Source of the DNA: Dermatemys mawii
Taxonomy: Eukaryota > Chordata > Testudines > Dermatemydidae
Assembly: GCA_007922305.1 (NCBI GenBank)
Contig: ML677334.1
Location: forward strand, 14,828,318-14,892,317
DNA: 64,000 nt
Direction of reading: 5' to 3'
Notes under the pieces: generated by a model
The model's database searches: none
What the model was told of the DNA's origin: nothing
Seen by the model: only the letters and a program-made list of their open reading frames with translations
Part shown: positions 34,586 through 45,890 of the stretch, piece after piece
Position numbering within the stretch: the stretch's first letter is position 1
How the letters are laid out: each line of letters opens with the position of its first letter
Program-made: the position numbers and the translations under genes

Positions 34586-34946
34586 CATCTACTGTTTCCC
34601 CTTGTCCACATGCTTTCTTACCCTGTCAAAGAAGGATATTATCTTGGTTTGACATGATTTGGTCTAACCAAATCCACTTTGGCAGTTAGTTGTTACCTTA
34701 TTTTGTTCTAGGTTTCTTACAAATTGATTGATTATTTGCTCAATTATCTTTCTGGATACTGAAGTTAAGATGACTGGTATATAATCTCCTTAATGCAATT
34801 TTCCAGTCCTCTGAGATCTCTTCCATCCTTCTTGAGTTCTCAAAGATAATAACTAACAGCTCAGAGATCTCATCAGACAGTTGCATGAGTATTCTAGGAT
34901 GTGTTTCATCAGGCCCTGCTGACTTGAAGACATTTAATTCATCTAA

Positions 34947-35616
34947 GAGTGTGTCTACAGCAGAAATGTAAGTAATATAGGTTGACTTAATTACTGCGGT
35001 GATGCATATCCACAGTTCTCTTGTTGGTCAGTCGTGCGTGTTCTCACCAGAAGTGCTCCCACTAACATAAGAAGGGCATTGTGGGGAGCGGAAAGCCAAG
35101 TCTCTCCCAGGTTCCTAGCATGATGCCCTCCCCATCCACTCCCTGGCTCACCTCTCTGCCCGAGGCTTCTGGCCCCCAGAAGCAGGATCCAGCTGCCCTG
35201 GCTTCTTGAACCCGCTCCCCAAGGGACAGCCAGGCAGCCATGTCAATTTCACAGCTCCCAGCCATAAAATTGACAAGACAGCCCAGTGTTTCCATCTGGA
35301 AGAGGGAGGATGCCACCCATGCTTCTTACCCCAGCTTCCAGCTCCTTGAGCTTTTCACCCCAGCTCCCAGACCAGCTACCCAGACTTCTCTCACTTTCCA
35401 GCTGGGACCCAGGTCAGCTGCTAGGGCTTCTTGTCCCAGCTCCCAGCTGGGAGCAGGGGCCAGCTGACCAACTCCCCCAGGGGGGCATTTGTTATGTTGG
35501 TGTAGTAGGGCACTTAATATCAGTGGGAGAAAAGCTGCAGTGTAGACACTGCCATAAGTAGGTTGAGGTAAATTGCTTTATGTTGACCTAACTGTGTAGT
35601 GTAGGTCAGCCCTACA
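34947..35616. mobile_element. Harbinger-like non-autonomous element, TAA duplication
   Basis: This 670-bp insertion lies in the same CR1, flanked by TAA (34944-34946 and 35617-35619). The left end is GAGTGTGTCTACAGC. The right end read inward is TGTAGGGCTGACCTACACTAC, an imperfect inverted match. The interior has many 'cagctcccagctggga' type repeats and is GC-rich. Its open frames on both strands come from these repeats. Confidence 0.6.
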
Positions 35617-35810
35617 TAATTATCAACTTGTTCTTTTCCTGCTTTAGCCTCAGATCCTACCCATTTACACTTATGTTTACTGTGTTAATTCTCTAATCAC
35701 TGCTAACTTTGTTGGTGAAAACTGAAACAAAAAAGGGTATTTAACACTTCAGCCACTTCTGCCTTTTCCATTATTGTCTTTCCTTCCTCATTTAGTAATG
35801 GGCCTCCTCT

Positions 35811-37295
35811 TCAGGGACCATAACTATATTGTGATGAAGGGGCTTGCCTGTTCCAGTGATCCTGAGAACTATGTTGTCGGGAGCTTCATACTTCTGGTAG
35901 AGTCTCCTGAGGAGAGGTCCCAGACAAAGCACTGTCCAATCTCACAGGAACTCAATGGTGGATCAGGTGGAAAAGGGTCTTCGGGTCTTAATGGTTGTGA
36001 AAGTGGATGAAGGCTGCAGTAATTTGGAGATCTCCAGTTGTCTCGGACTTTCCCTACCACTTGGCCCCGGACCCAAGAGAAAAGGTGAAAAATATTCAAA
36101 ATTATTGAAACATCCACTTTCATCATTTTCAAAATGCAAAGTTTAGTTTTTTGGTTTGAAATTACTTTTCATTTTGAAATTCGTTAATTCATAATAAAAG
36201 GTCAAATCTGAAATGTAATGTTTTGAGATTATCAAAATGTTTGAATGACCAGATCCATGTAATAGGAGGGTGGTGTTTTTTGAAATTTTGATTTTTCATT
36301 CCAATTCAGGGTGGGTTTTTTTTAAAAAAAATCTCAAATTCTTATGGGACAAGAAAAAAATTTGCTGCCCAGATCTGAGTGTCACTGTGTTTGTTTTTTG
36401 TACTGTCCAGCATCAAGTCTGTGAAAATCCATTTTTCCCCAAAAGAGTTTATGTTAGTGGGTTTTATTAGGTTTTATCTTGTAACAATGATATGATTTTA
36501 ATCAAATAATTAAAATATTGCTCCAGAAGCTACTTTACATTTACTTGTAAATAGTTTTTCCCCCCCCACACACATTGAAGTTTTGAGACAGGAACCAGTC
36601 CAGTGTGCTTTAATGGAATTATTAAAGGAATAAGACAACAAATATGAAGCTAAACAAATATATCACTAACTAATTGACTTCTCGTTTCCCTAAACTAATC
36701 AAATATAACACAATACAATGATCCAATTAAAATTACAACTGAAATGCAATCAGTAGATCAATGGTTTAAATTATCTGGCTTGCCAATTACTACAAGGAGT
36801 AATTACACTAATTTAGAAGGTTAACACAAGAGTCATTTCAATACTTCACAGGAAGGTTAAGGAAGAACACCTCTCTTTTAATCTAATCAATTGAACTAAG
36901 AGTCTGCTAAAAGCAGGAGCTGGCTCTCTTCTTTGTTTTAAGGAAGAGTTGTCTTAGAATGATTACTTTATAGCTTCCTACTTTGATGCTCCACCTTAAG
37001 TTTCTTAGAACATACAACCCTTTTTATTAGATTCTTATTTAGTTAGCTCATTCCCCTTCTCACAGTATTGATCTGTGTAAAAGTGTCAGAAAGATTCTTA
37101 AATCAGGCAAGTAGCAGCTCTGGAATACCACACTTAAAACCAAAAATAATTTGTAATTAAAAGAACAGATTTGGGTTTAGGTTAGTGTCTACCTGGGAAA
37201 ATGGTGAGAAAAGATACATACATGCAATGGTGGAGAGCTCAGATGCCTGTGAGTGTTATATAAAATCACTGTCATGTCATCTTTTTAGAGTATAA
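35811..37295. other. Unannotated stretch; GC-richer 5' part
   Basis: 35811-36090 is GC-richer and probably repeat-derived, but I cannot name the family. From 36091 on it is AT-rich with A/T and C runs (C9 at about 36551). No gene. Confidence 0.4.
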
Positions 37296-39191
37296 GGCCA
37301 TGTCTACACTATATAGTTGAGTTGACTTAAGTTATGTCAATGGTCATAAGTTGCTTTAATAGCATCATTAGAACATGTTTACATAATGTTCTTTGTGTCA
37401 ATTGAGCATGTCCACAGTCATTACTCTTGTATCAACACAGAAAGCATTGCATCATGGGTAGCAATTGCATGACAGTGATTCCAAGAAATGTGTCTGTATG
37501 GGATACATATGGCCAGGCAGTATTTACTTGCTAACATGAATTTCCCCTGCAGTGCTTTCTTCCTGAGCATTAACTGCATGGAACAAATAGTGCTTCCGAT
37601 AGCCTCTGTGTTTCAATGTTATCACTCAGTGATGTATGTCACAAATAAAGACTCATTTTATTTTGAAGAGTCAAGTTTAATAACAGCATAAAACACAAAC
37701 TTCTGGTCAAACGAGACATGAAAACAAGGAACAGTCTCTCACTTACAGCTCTCACAGCTGTGTGTAACTCCAGCTTTTGCTGGAAAACCAGTCCATAAGC
37801 ATGGCATGCACCAGGTACTCTGAAGGACCAGGAACACACTTTTCTAAATATCCTTTGCTGTGAGCCCACATCCACCACCAAGATCCCCATGGATACTTCT
37901 GGGGAACTGGAGGCAATAGCCAGCAGACTCCACCCCAAGGTCAAGGAGGAGGTGGAGCTGGAGGATGATGTGGAGCACAATGCAGAGTCATCTGGTGGTG
38001 TGTTGAGTCAGGCCCACTTTTCCATTCCCTAGGGTTATAACCAGTCCCAGCCCAGTCTGGCTCTCATGGGCATGATGCAGGAGAGTGGACTCCTGCAGAT
38101 GCTCATTTTGCTTTGATAGTGCATGAGAGGAGTTTGAACTCTCCTGTAATTTGTAATGAGGTAGAGAAGTGATAAAGGACAGAAATTAACAACCGAGCCT
38201 GTCCATCTACGTAGTAGGGGCTCAGCAGAAACAATTGTTGATGTACACAGTGATGTTCCAGGAATCTTCCTTAGAAATCTCTAAGAAATTTTTCTATAGG
38301 TGTTCAGCAATCCTCTGCTGAAGGTTCTTTGGGAGAGCAATCTTGTTTCTTCCCCAACTATAGAAAACTATGTCAGGCCACCCAGCAATTATTTCTGCAG
38401 AAACCAGAGTGGCACATATGCGAGCAGCATATGGAGCCAGAGCCAGTCTGAAGTCACCGGCCTGCAGGAGATGCATCCTGGGTTACCTTTAGGAGAGAGA
38501 TATCGGATTTGATTACCCTAGCATGCGGAAGCATCATGTCTTCAACATGATAACAGAGTGATGGTTGGCCTCCCTTGCCTTCTGCTACACCTGCCTGAGC
38601 TCCTCAATTTTAGCACAACACTGCTGGATGTCCCTTTCATGCTCCTTCCCCTGCATACCACTAGGAATCAGCCCATGGATATCAAAATTCCTACGATTGT
38701 TGCGAAACTGTGACTGCACAGCCTCTTCTCTCCATATACTCAGCAGACCCAACAACTCTGGTGTGCTTCATGTGAGAAAACATCTGCTGCACAAGTCGGC
38801 ATGGTCATCTGGGAAGATGCTGTGTCAATGGTGCATGCTGAGAAAACGGCAAGAACGTTTCAAAAATTCCCAGGCCTTTAAACAGGTACGTAGGTACCTG
38901 TGTACCTTCAGGGCAGCAGAGCTCAAACTGCTGACCAAAGCGGTCATGATGGGCATTGTGGTACACAACTGGGAGGCCAGTTACGTGACATAACCAAGTG
39001 AGCCATCTACACTGATGCTGCATCACTTTAGTTCATCACAAAAAGCTTTATGCTGTTCATCAAAGTGGTTTTATTATATCAGCATAGCAGGGGAATTACA
39101 CTGTAGGAGGAGTATTTTAGTCGTACGCCCCCACTCTTTTGTCAATGAAGGCTGACTTTTGTTGACAAAACTGTGTAGTGCAGACAAGGCC
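37296..39191. mobile_element. PIF/Harbinger DNA transposon remnant
   Basis: The left end GGCCATGTCTACACTATATA pairs with the reverse complement of the right end, GGCCTTGTCTGCACTACACA, as inverted repeats of about 30 bp. Both flanks are TAA (37293-37295 and 39192-39194), the TWA target duplication of PIF/Harbinger. The 1.9-kb interior keeps a Myb/SANT-like protein fragment on the minus strand (38531-38794). On the plus strand it keeps an acidic 46-codon open frame starting near 37890 (…KVKEEVELEDDVEHNAESSGG). I see no DDE transposase, which is probably deleted. Opposed AATAAA signals at 37644-37649 (plus) and 37657-37662 (minus) suggest convergent transcription units. Confidence 0.8.
38531..38794 (-). 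pseudogene. Myb/SANT-like DNA-binding protein fragment of Harbinger element
   Basis: The minus strand from an ATG near 38782 reads MFSHMKTPELLGLLSIW, then REEAVQSQFRNNRRNFDIHG, and then DIQQCCAKIEELRQV before a TAG at 38585-38587. It continues in frame with QKAREANHHS. The spaced tryptophan, the 'QCC.KI.ELRQ..QKAREAN' helix and the position inside a Harbinger element match the Myb/SANT-like (MADF-related) accessory protein that PIF/Harbinger elements encode for DNA binding and nuclear import of the transposase. The stop and a second one soon after make it a pseudogene. Confidence 0.72.
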
Positions 39192-41289
39192 TAACTCATG
39201 AGATTGGTAGTAGTTGAGACCTACTACTGATATTGCAAATAAATTGAGCTTGTTTTGCAAAGGGGAAAGGTAGTCAGTCTCTTCTTTTTTTTAATCTTCA
39301 GACTATGTCACATAAACGACCAAAAGGCAAAGACTTGAACTTGATTGGAAGTTGCACACTTCTTCTCTGTTAAAAATGCCCAAAGTGTAGCATACATTGA
39401 GTATTGAAATGAATGATTGGAGTACGTTTCCTGCATTTACTCCTCCAAACAGACTTGACTTAAATTAAACTAGATGCTATAGGTGAAGTAGTAGGAAAAA
39501 CTCCAAAAATAAAAAATAAACATTGAAATTAACACAAGATAGTTCCAGAATCTGAGAAATAACCCATTAGTAGCTTCAGGCATCCCTACATAATACTATT
39601 GATTTTAAAACTGTGGGAAATATTGTGGCCAAGTTGCTGAAGAAGCCAACCAGGAAGGAAAGCCTTATATGTTATTGCTACTTGCTCAGACATTGAAAAC
39701 ATAGTGAAAAAGATGAAAGATCTTTCCAGAAGAGGTTGTGCTAAACTTTTGATATGTATGCATTCATCACACTAACTGAACTTAAATGAAAAAAAAATAT
39801 CCCTAGCACACTGTGGACTTCAAATATCGTTCCACAAGAACCATCAGATCCTGATTTTTTATTTGAAAAAGTTTCCAGCTTCCCATTGATACACAATAGA
39901 ATTTAAGAAGCTAATGTTTCTACATTTGCATCCAACTATCCTAAACATGTTGAAATTTCACTGAGCACAGGGATGGCTTTGATCAAAACACAGTGCTTAT
40001 TTACATAATAAGGAACTCTGCAGTGAGAGGAACAAAACTTACAAAAGCAATTGAAGGAGGTTTTGGAGGGACTTTGACAGATTACAGGCTGATATCAACT
40101 CTGTCAGTTTCTCAGTAGAATTCTTGTTTCATATAATTAACCAACCACACCTCCGCTATCCAGTAAAAAGCATTGTGAAACCAACCTAGGACAAGATCAG
40201 AAAAAGTTTCAGAGATTATGTGGAACTTTTTTCATTACTTACCCTACATAAATGATTCTAAATACAAAGATTGAGTCTGGAACAAGAAGAGGTTTAAAAT
40301 CTTTGGTGATGGAACATAATCTTAAATTCCTTCCATCAGTGATCCTGAACACACACACACTGTGAGCTCAGTTACTATATTATGCTTTGTTTGAACATTA
40401 ATGCAGTATTAGATTTTCTTTGTATTCACACTTGTTGTAATCTCTGATTTTACATTACAAAAATAGTATATCTGAAAATTTCACGTCCTAAAGTCTTTTG
40501 TTGTTGTTCTTTATTTATTTGACTTTCTGATGCTGTGCTCAAAATTCTGTTAGAGAGAGCTCTTAGATTAATTCCTGTGCTTTTGGGAATGTCTAATTCT
40601 TCTTTATCATTAGATGATCTAGAGCAAGTAGAAAACTGTATTGGAATTGCACTGTCTATTATAATGGGAATTCCGAAAGGAGAAGAAAGGTAAATTAGTT
40701 CTGCTTATGACTTCAAATTCTTTATTTAGCGGTCTTAGACTGCATTATTATTTTAATTAACAGTAGACAAAGTTATTTCATTCCTTTCACCTGGCTCTAT
40801 ATCCATATCAATGCTTTCTCTTTCTACACTCTGATTTATTAATTTTTTTATTACAGTAAATTAAACAGGCTTCTAAACTGTTCTTCTAATGACATTGCTA
40901 TGAAATAATCATTATACTTCTCTTAGCCACTCAGCAGCAAATATCATGAAAAGATTGGCAAATACATCTCTGGCATACACCAGAGTATTAGTGGTACTCC
41001 AGATTTGCTTTTTGGTTTGACAGAATTGTTTAAAATGACTTTAATGGACTGTATATGTCTTTGTATCTGCCAGGAAAGAGATTTTATATGATAGCAGGGA
41101 AAAAAATTGGATTTGTCACGGGTAGTAAGGCTGTAGGATAAGCCAAATTTCACCACAATGAAAATCATTTTTCAAAGATGACAACAGACTTTCTTTTTGG
41201 GGCATAATTAAAGTGTGGCTCTGCTCAGAAAAGTAACTAGCTAAAACCAGCATCTTCTTCCCTGTCAGACCTGAACCCAATATCGTAGG
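39192..41289. other. Unannotated AT-rich stretch
   Basis: No gene or nameable repeat. A short (AC)n tract lies near 40351-40361. Confidence 0.45.
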
Positions 41290-42115
41290 CAGACATAGGT
41301 GGTGAATATCATAGGCTGGAGGAGGCTGTGCCTCACCATATAGCCCTGCCCATGCTCCACCCCATGCCCCAGGCTCCTACTTGCCTACTTCCAGTTCCCT
41401 TCCTGCTCTTCCATGACCCAGAGTCCGGGGAGGGAAAGCTGCAGCTGGTGCTTGCAAGCCCAGGGTGGGCAAAAGTGAGCAAACTATGATCTGTGGGCCA
41501 CATCTGGCCTGCAGGACCATCCTGCCTGTCCCTTGAGTTCCTGGTCGGGGCGGCTAGCCCCCGGTTCCTCCCCCGCAGCCTCATCTCACAGTGCCATCAG
41601 CGCTCTGGCTTGCAGCTCCTGATTGGGAGCACAGTGACGGGTCTGTGAGCTCCTGCCACTCTGAGTGGCATGGTAAGTGAAGGAGAGCGAGGGGGGGGGG
41701 GGGGGGGGGTGGAAAAGGACTAGAGGGTTTCGGGGGGCAGCCAGGGAGTAGGGGGTGGCTGGATAGGGTGGGGTGGTCAGGGAATAAGGAGTGGGGGGGA
41801 TTGCACAGGGGGTGGGGTTCCAGGACGCAGTTGGGATTGTGGTGGGGTTAGAGGTCAGGGCAGTCAGGGGACAGGGAGTGGGATGGGGGGGGGGGGTTAG
41901 GGGAGCAGTTAGGAGCAGGAGTACTGGGAGAGGGCAGTGAGGGGACAAGGACGGGGAATTTGGATAGGTTGGGGTTCTGAAGGGGCAGTAAGGAGGTGGG
42001 AAGTGGGAGGGGGCAGATAGGGGGCGGGGCCACGCTGTTTGATGAGGCACAGCCTTTCCTACCCATCCCTCCATACAGTTTTGCAACCCTGATGTGGCCC
42101 TTGGGCCAAAAAAGG
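41290..42115. repeat. G-tract-rich hAT-like repeat
   Basis: From about 41470, 'gggtgggcaaaagtgagcaaact' and 'gtgggccacatctggcc' are mirrored at the far end by 'gatgtggcccttgggcc'. This is the pattern of a widespread non-autonomous hAT family. 41290-41469 is GC-rich text of a second repeat. The middle (41680-42030) is purine-rich, with G19 at 41691-41709 and many GGGG runs. No target duplication was confirmed. The 178-codon Pro/Ser/Thr-rich minus-strand frame (41586-42122) is a by-product of the G-tracts. Confidence 0.5.
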
Positions 42116-44019
42116 AACGCATTACATATGTAGTAAAAGTAATTACTGAAGTTGTAGCAGGATGACATATCTTTCACAAAGGTTATGTACACGGTTTTTT
42201 CCCCTTCTCTTCATTCTAAGGTTTGGGACTAAGGTTTCACATTAGAATGATTATCATATTAACTAGATTGCCAAAAATACATAGTAATAAAATTCTTTCA
42301 CTTAAGTGACTTCTATTTCATGACATATAGAGACTGGTGGTTATTAATTTTGATGGGAAAATTATATTCCTTATTCATTTAGGATGGATTCATTGCAGTC
42401 CAATTCACTTGAAGCATTATTTTATGCTGATGTGTACACTCTCTTTCCAAGCAGAAGTTTATGATTCACAAAACTTTTGATGTGGCAACTCTAAGATAGA
42501 AACAATAGTTCTTTTCTTTAAATCTTTGTAAATTCATTGAAGTTATTAATAGATAATAAGTGTATGATTCTCATCTTATTAGCACTCTGGTCCTGCCAAT
42601 ATCACTCTATGAAGTACAGTGGATTTACTCCTGATTTATTAAAGGTGAGTATGATCAGAATCGGTTCCCAAGATATTAATAAACTTGTAAATAGTATCTG
42701 AAATGTATTTTTTTTTTGAAAAAATGGAAGTAATTATTTAATTTCTTATATGAGCACATGAAAGAGCCAGACAACAACATATAGACAATAGGGAATACGT
42801 CTGAAGTATTGGCCAAGAAAGTGACGCTGTAAAAATATCATCTACATATTCCACATTATTTATTTCCTATCAAAGCTTTTATATCAAATAGTTTCAGCTC
42901 AGAAGATTTGTGATACTACAAGATTATTCTTCTCTACGTTAAAATCACACTGATCTTTGTGTATAAATCTTTAACAAAGAGATTATAGAACATAGTGATA
43001 TGGAAATAGCTGAAATCTGTTGGGAATTTTTTTCCCAGCAAAATCCTTGAAAATATAGCAGTGATATTTATATTCTGTTGTAACTAGTCCTACGTTTATA
43101 CTTAATACTTGATACCATTGTAAGATACAAGAAGAGACTTTCAGAGATATTTATGACTTTATTAAATGAAGTGCTTTTGCTGTTGGAAGAAACAAGTTAT
43201 TTAATAAAGGTAAAATAAGCTCTACTTCTGGACTACTTCATAAAGGAGAGTAGCAAGAGCCTCAGTTAATCAAGCAACTGAAAGAATATTCAATTATTTA
43301 TAAATGCAAAAGTCAGCCTGATCCCTGTGTAATGACTGTGATATAGAATCGTTCCACATAGGTGCTACAGAATCTGTGAAAAAGCTATCTTAGCATCTTC
43401 ACAGCAACACAAGGATGAACTGTTTATCTACCATCTAAATTCTAACTGCTCATATACTTTCACTTTGGAGCTCCAGGGCATATCTGCGGACTCTGACATA
43501 TTAGGGAAATTTTATAGCTGAAAGTAGTGCTGAAAGGCAAAAAAAAGTTGGAACTCAAACTGGGATATCCATAAAACTTTTTAATCTGTTAGATATAGTT
43601 CTTTTTCCTTGCGAGAACTCTCATGTGCATATTGACAATGTAGTATTCTGTAATTCTTGGCATCTCACTAAGAGGCCATTAAGAAGGTGAATGAGTCAGT
43701 GTGTGTGGCAGAACCTTCAATATACTGACAATTCCCAGATTTATATTTTGTCTCTTCAAACCCAGTTGGTACAGTGGAATGATTTTACCCAGTGTCCTGT
43801 ACAACAGCTATCTATCTGAGAGTCAAACCAGACAAAACTGATGCAGGCCTTTTGATCAATATAGTAAGCCCATCATTTATGTTTATTCTCTGATACTAAC
43901 TCTGATATTACTATTTCATGTCTGTGGAATGCCAGATTTGACAGATATTTAACATCATCATCTTATTAACATACTATAACACTGCTCTACAGCCAAAATG
44001 CTTCTGAAATAAATGTAGT
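42116..44019. other. Unannotated AT-rich stretch
   Basis: No gene or nameable repeat seen. Confidence 0.45.
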
Positions 44020-44259
44020 CAAACTTCACTAATTCCGGGTCACTGAGAATGAAAATGATGCTTAAAATTGTTGATTGGCTCTAGTTTTCAAGGTATGCTA
44101 TTGGGTCCCTTGACATGGGAATGGCGGAGGATAAGTGAGTTATAAAGGGAAGGGATCTCAATTTAAACCAGAAATGACTAAACTACATCTTTGACTGGAT
44201 CTATGAATAAATCTATGACTGGGTTTGGACAGTACTTGCTTTTTAGGCAAAACAATGAA

Positions 44260-44340
44260 TGATGCAATTTGAAGCTGGTATTGCATCATACATGATATGA
44301 ACTGCATAATGTTATTCCTAGAAGTCATGGATGATGCAAT
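44260..44340. promoter_or_regulatory. Three copies of TGATGCAAT upstream of transposase-like frame
   Basis: TGATGCAAT occurs at 44260-44268 and 44332-44340, and as its reverse complement ATTGCATCA at 44280-44288. These are three exact 9-mers in 81 bp, starting about 140 bp before the ATG. The 9-mer equals the C/EBP-ATF composite (CHOP-ATF4) site, but it could equally be a binding site of the element's own protein. Confidence 0.6.
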
Positions 44341-44477
44341 CATAACAAAGCTTACATCGCTCTGCTGAACAAATTGCCCTATATATGCTCCAGAAATCGT
44401 ACAGTGTCATGCTCTCTTATTTGTCAGTGTTTGATTTTGCAAAGGGACACATTTCTGTTTAGCCAAAGTGAGCAGAG

Positions 44478-45567
44478 ATGCCTCGTACTTGTGTGAACAG
44501 TGCAGATAACTTCTGCGATGTTTGTGGTGAAGTGACTTTTGCATCACAAAAGCGCAGTGTAACCACTATGGTTAAGAAAGTCTATCACCTTTATTTTGGC
44601 TGCAAAATTGGAGATCAAGACAAGAGGTGGGCCCCACACATATGCTGCAACACTTGTGCAACAAATCTTGAGTCTTAAAGCTGTTTTGCTGCATAATGGC
44701 AAAGTTTTGCCATCAATTCCAGTTGGTCATGCAGTCCATATGAAGGAAACCTATGACAACATGAAACAACTTTTGAGGTGCATAAACTATGACCAACATC
44801 AGTGGCAGCTTTGTGGCGATTTGAAGGTGGTTGCTCTCTTGCTTGATCTGCAGACTGGATACACAAAGTACTGCTGTTTTCTCTGTGAATGGGATAGTCG
44901 TGCAAGAGATTCCCACTACATCAAGAAAGACTGGCCACTCCGACAGTCATTGGAGCCTGGGAGGAAAAGTGTTCAGCATCCACCACTTGTTGAATCAAGG
45001 AAGATTTTGTTACTACCCTTACACATCAAGCTGGGTCTGATGAAGAACTTTGTCAAGGCCATTGACAAAACACAAGCAGCTTTCAAGTACCTCCGTGGAA
45101 AATTTCCAAGGTTAAGTGAAGCTAAGATAAAGGAAGGTGTCTTTGTTGGTCCTCAGATTCGTGAACTTCTTCGAGATGATGCATTTGACCATGCACTGCG
45201 TGGCAAGGAAAAGACAGCATGGAAAGCCTTCCAGTCAGTGGCAACACATTTTCTCGGAAACAACAAGGCAGACAACTACACGTTGTTGGTGGAAAACCTC
45301 CTCAAGGCATACAAAAGCCTTGGTTGCAATATGTCACCAAAGAGACATTTTTTGCACTCTCATCTAGATTTTTTTCCACCGAACTGCGGAGCAGTGAGCG
45401 AAGAGCATGGAGAGAGATTTCACCAGGACATTGCAACAATGGAGAAACGCTATCAGGGCAAATGGAGCCCATCAATGCTTGCAGACTATTGCTGGACAGT
45501 GACAAGAGATGCTCCATTAAATGAATACAAGAGACAAGCCAAGACGCGCCAAGTAGACACTGAATAG
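44478..45567 (+). pseudogene. Transposase-like protein, internal deletion and frameshift
   Basis: The N-terminal part (44478-about 44665) is a cysteine-rich domain (NFCDVCGEVTFASQ … WAPHICCNTCATN) with CX2C pairs, probably zinc-binding. After a break near 44665 the frame changes. The C-terminal part (about 44668-45567, ~300 codons without a stop) reads SLKAVLLHNGKVLPSIPVG … CGDLKVVALLLDLQTGYTKY … CCFLCEWDSRARDSHYIKKD … AVSEEHGERFHQDIATMEKR … SMLADYCWTVTRDAP. I recall this family as multi-copy, uncharacterised proteins in turtles, fish, arthropods and cnidarians. Relatives are several hundred residues and carry a middle part that is missing here, so the copy is deleted. The 'CGDLK' Asp and 'SEEHGERFHQD' Glu are candidate catalytic residues of an RNase-H-like DDE fold (inference). 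The long stop-free 3' part suggests a rather recent origin or conservation before insertion. Confidence 0.7.
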
Positions 45568-45890
45568 GACTAAACTATGTACATAAGTTTTTTTGCCTTT
45601 TGTTTCATAATACATTTTATTTATATAAGCCTTTTGATGATTTTTAAAGTGTTACATAAACAGGACAGGTGAAATATTATCATGTAAAGCAACCATAAAC
45701 ACATGAAAAGACCTAGGTTTACAATTTATGATTAAAACTCTACTATCTACACAATATACATAGACATAAAATGTAAAAACTTAAATATCTTAGAAACAGT
45801 AGCCAATCAGTTGTTTTAATTGTCATATTTGAATTCAGCACATCAAAATACATCATAAATATCACATTTTATCTCTCAAGCAGACGACTT

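Larger units (their letters stand above)
32468..35810 (-). mobile_element. CR1 LINE, antisense, with two nested insertions
   Basis: The plus strand reads as the reverse complement of a CR1 3' half. The 3' terminus is at about 32468 (minus: cctacatttctatg). The RT-end and coding-region text runs up to 'ttcctcatttagtaatgggcc' (about 35805). CR1 text stops at 33608, resumes at 34586, stops at 34946 and resumes at 35617, each time across an inserted element with a duplicated target. The net CR1 length is about 1.7 kb. Frameshifts and stops are many, so it is dead. Confidence 0.8.
44020..45890 (+). mobile_element. Decayed DNA transposon of an uncharacterised family
   Basis: A coding core (44478-45567) lies between flanks that resemble each other in inverted orientation. 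The left 'aaattgttgattggct' (44066-44081) and the reverse complement of the right, 'aaaacaactgattggct' (about 45800-45816), sit in a diverged inverted match of roughly 50 bp. The ends and target duplication are not resolved. A TATA-like 'ctatatatgctcc' lies at about 44382. The 3' part contains AT-rich UTR-like text up to about 45890. Confidence 0.55.

Noticed and set aside
41586..42122. 178-codon minus-strand Pro/Ser/Thr-rich frame
   Set aside because: It is produced by the G-tracts of the hAT-like repeat; low-complexity, no domain, no start context.
44478..45567. Transposase-like frame as a single-copy host gene
   Set aside because: Frameshift, internal deletion, no introns and inverted flanks all fit a mobile element copy better.
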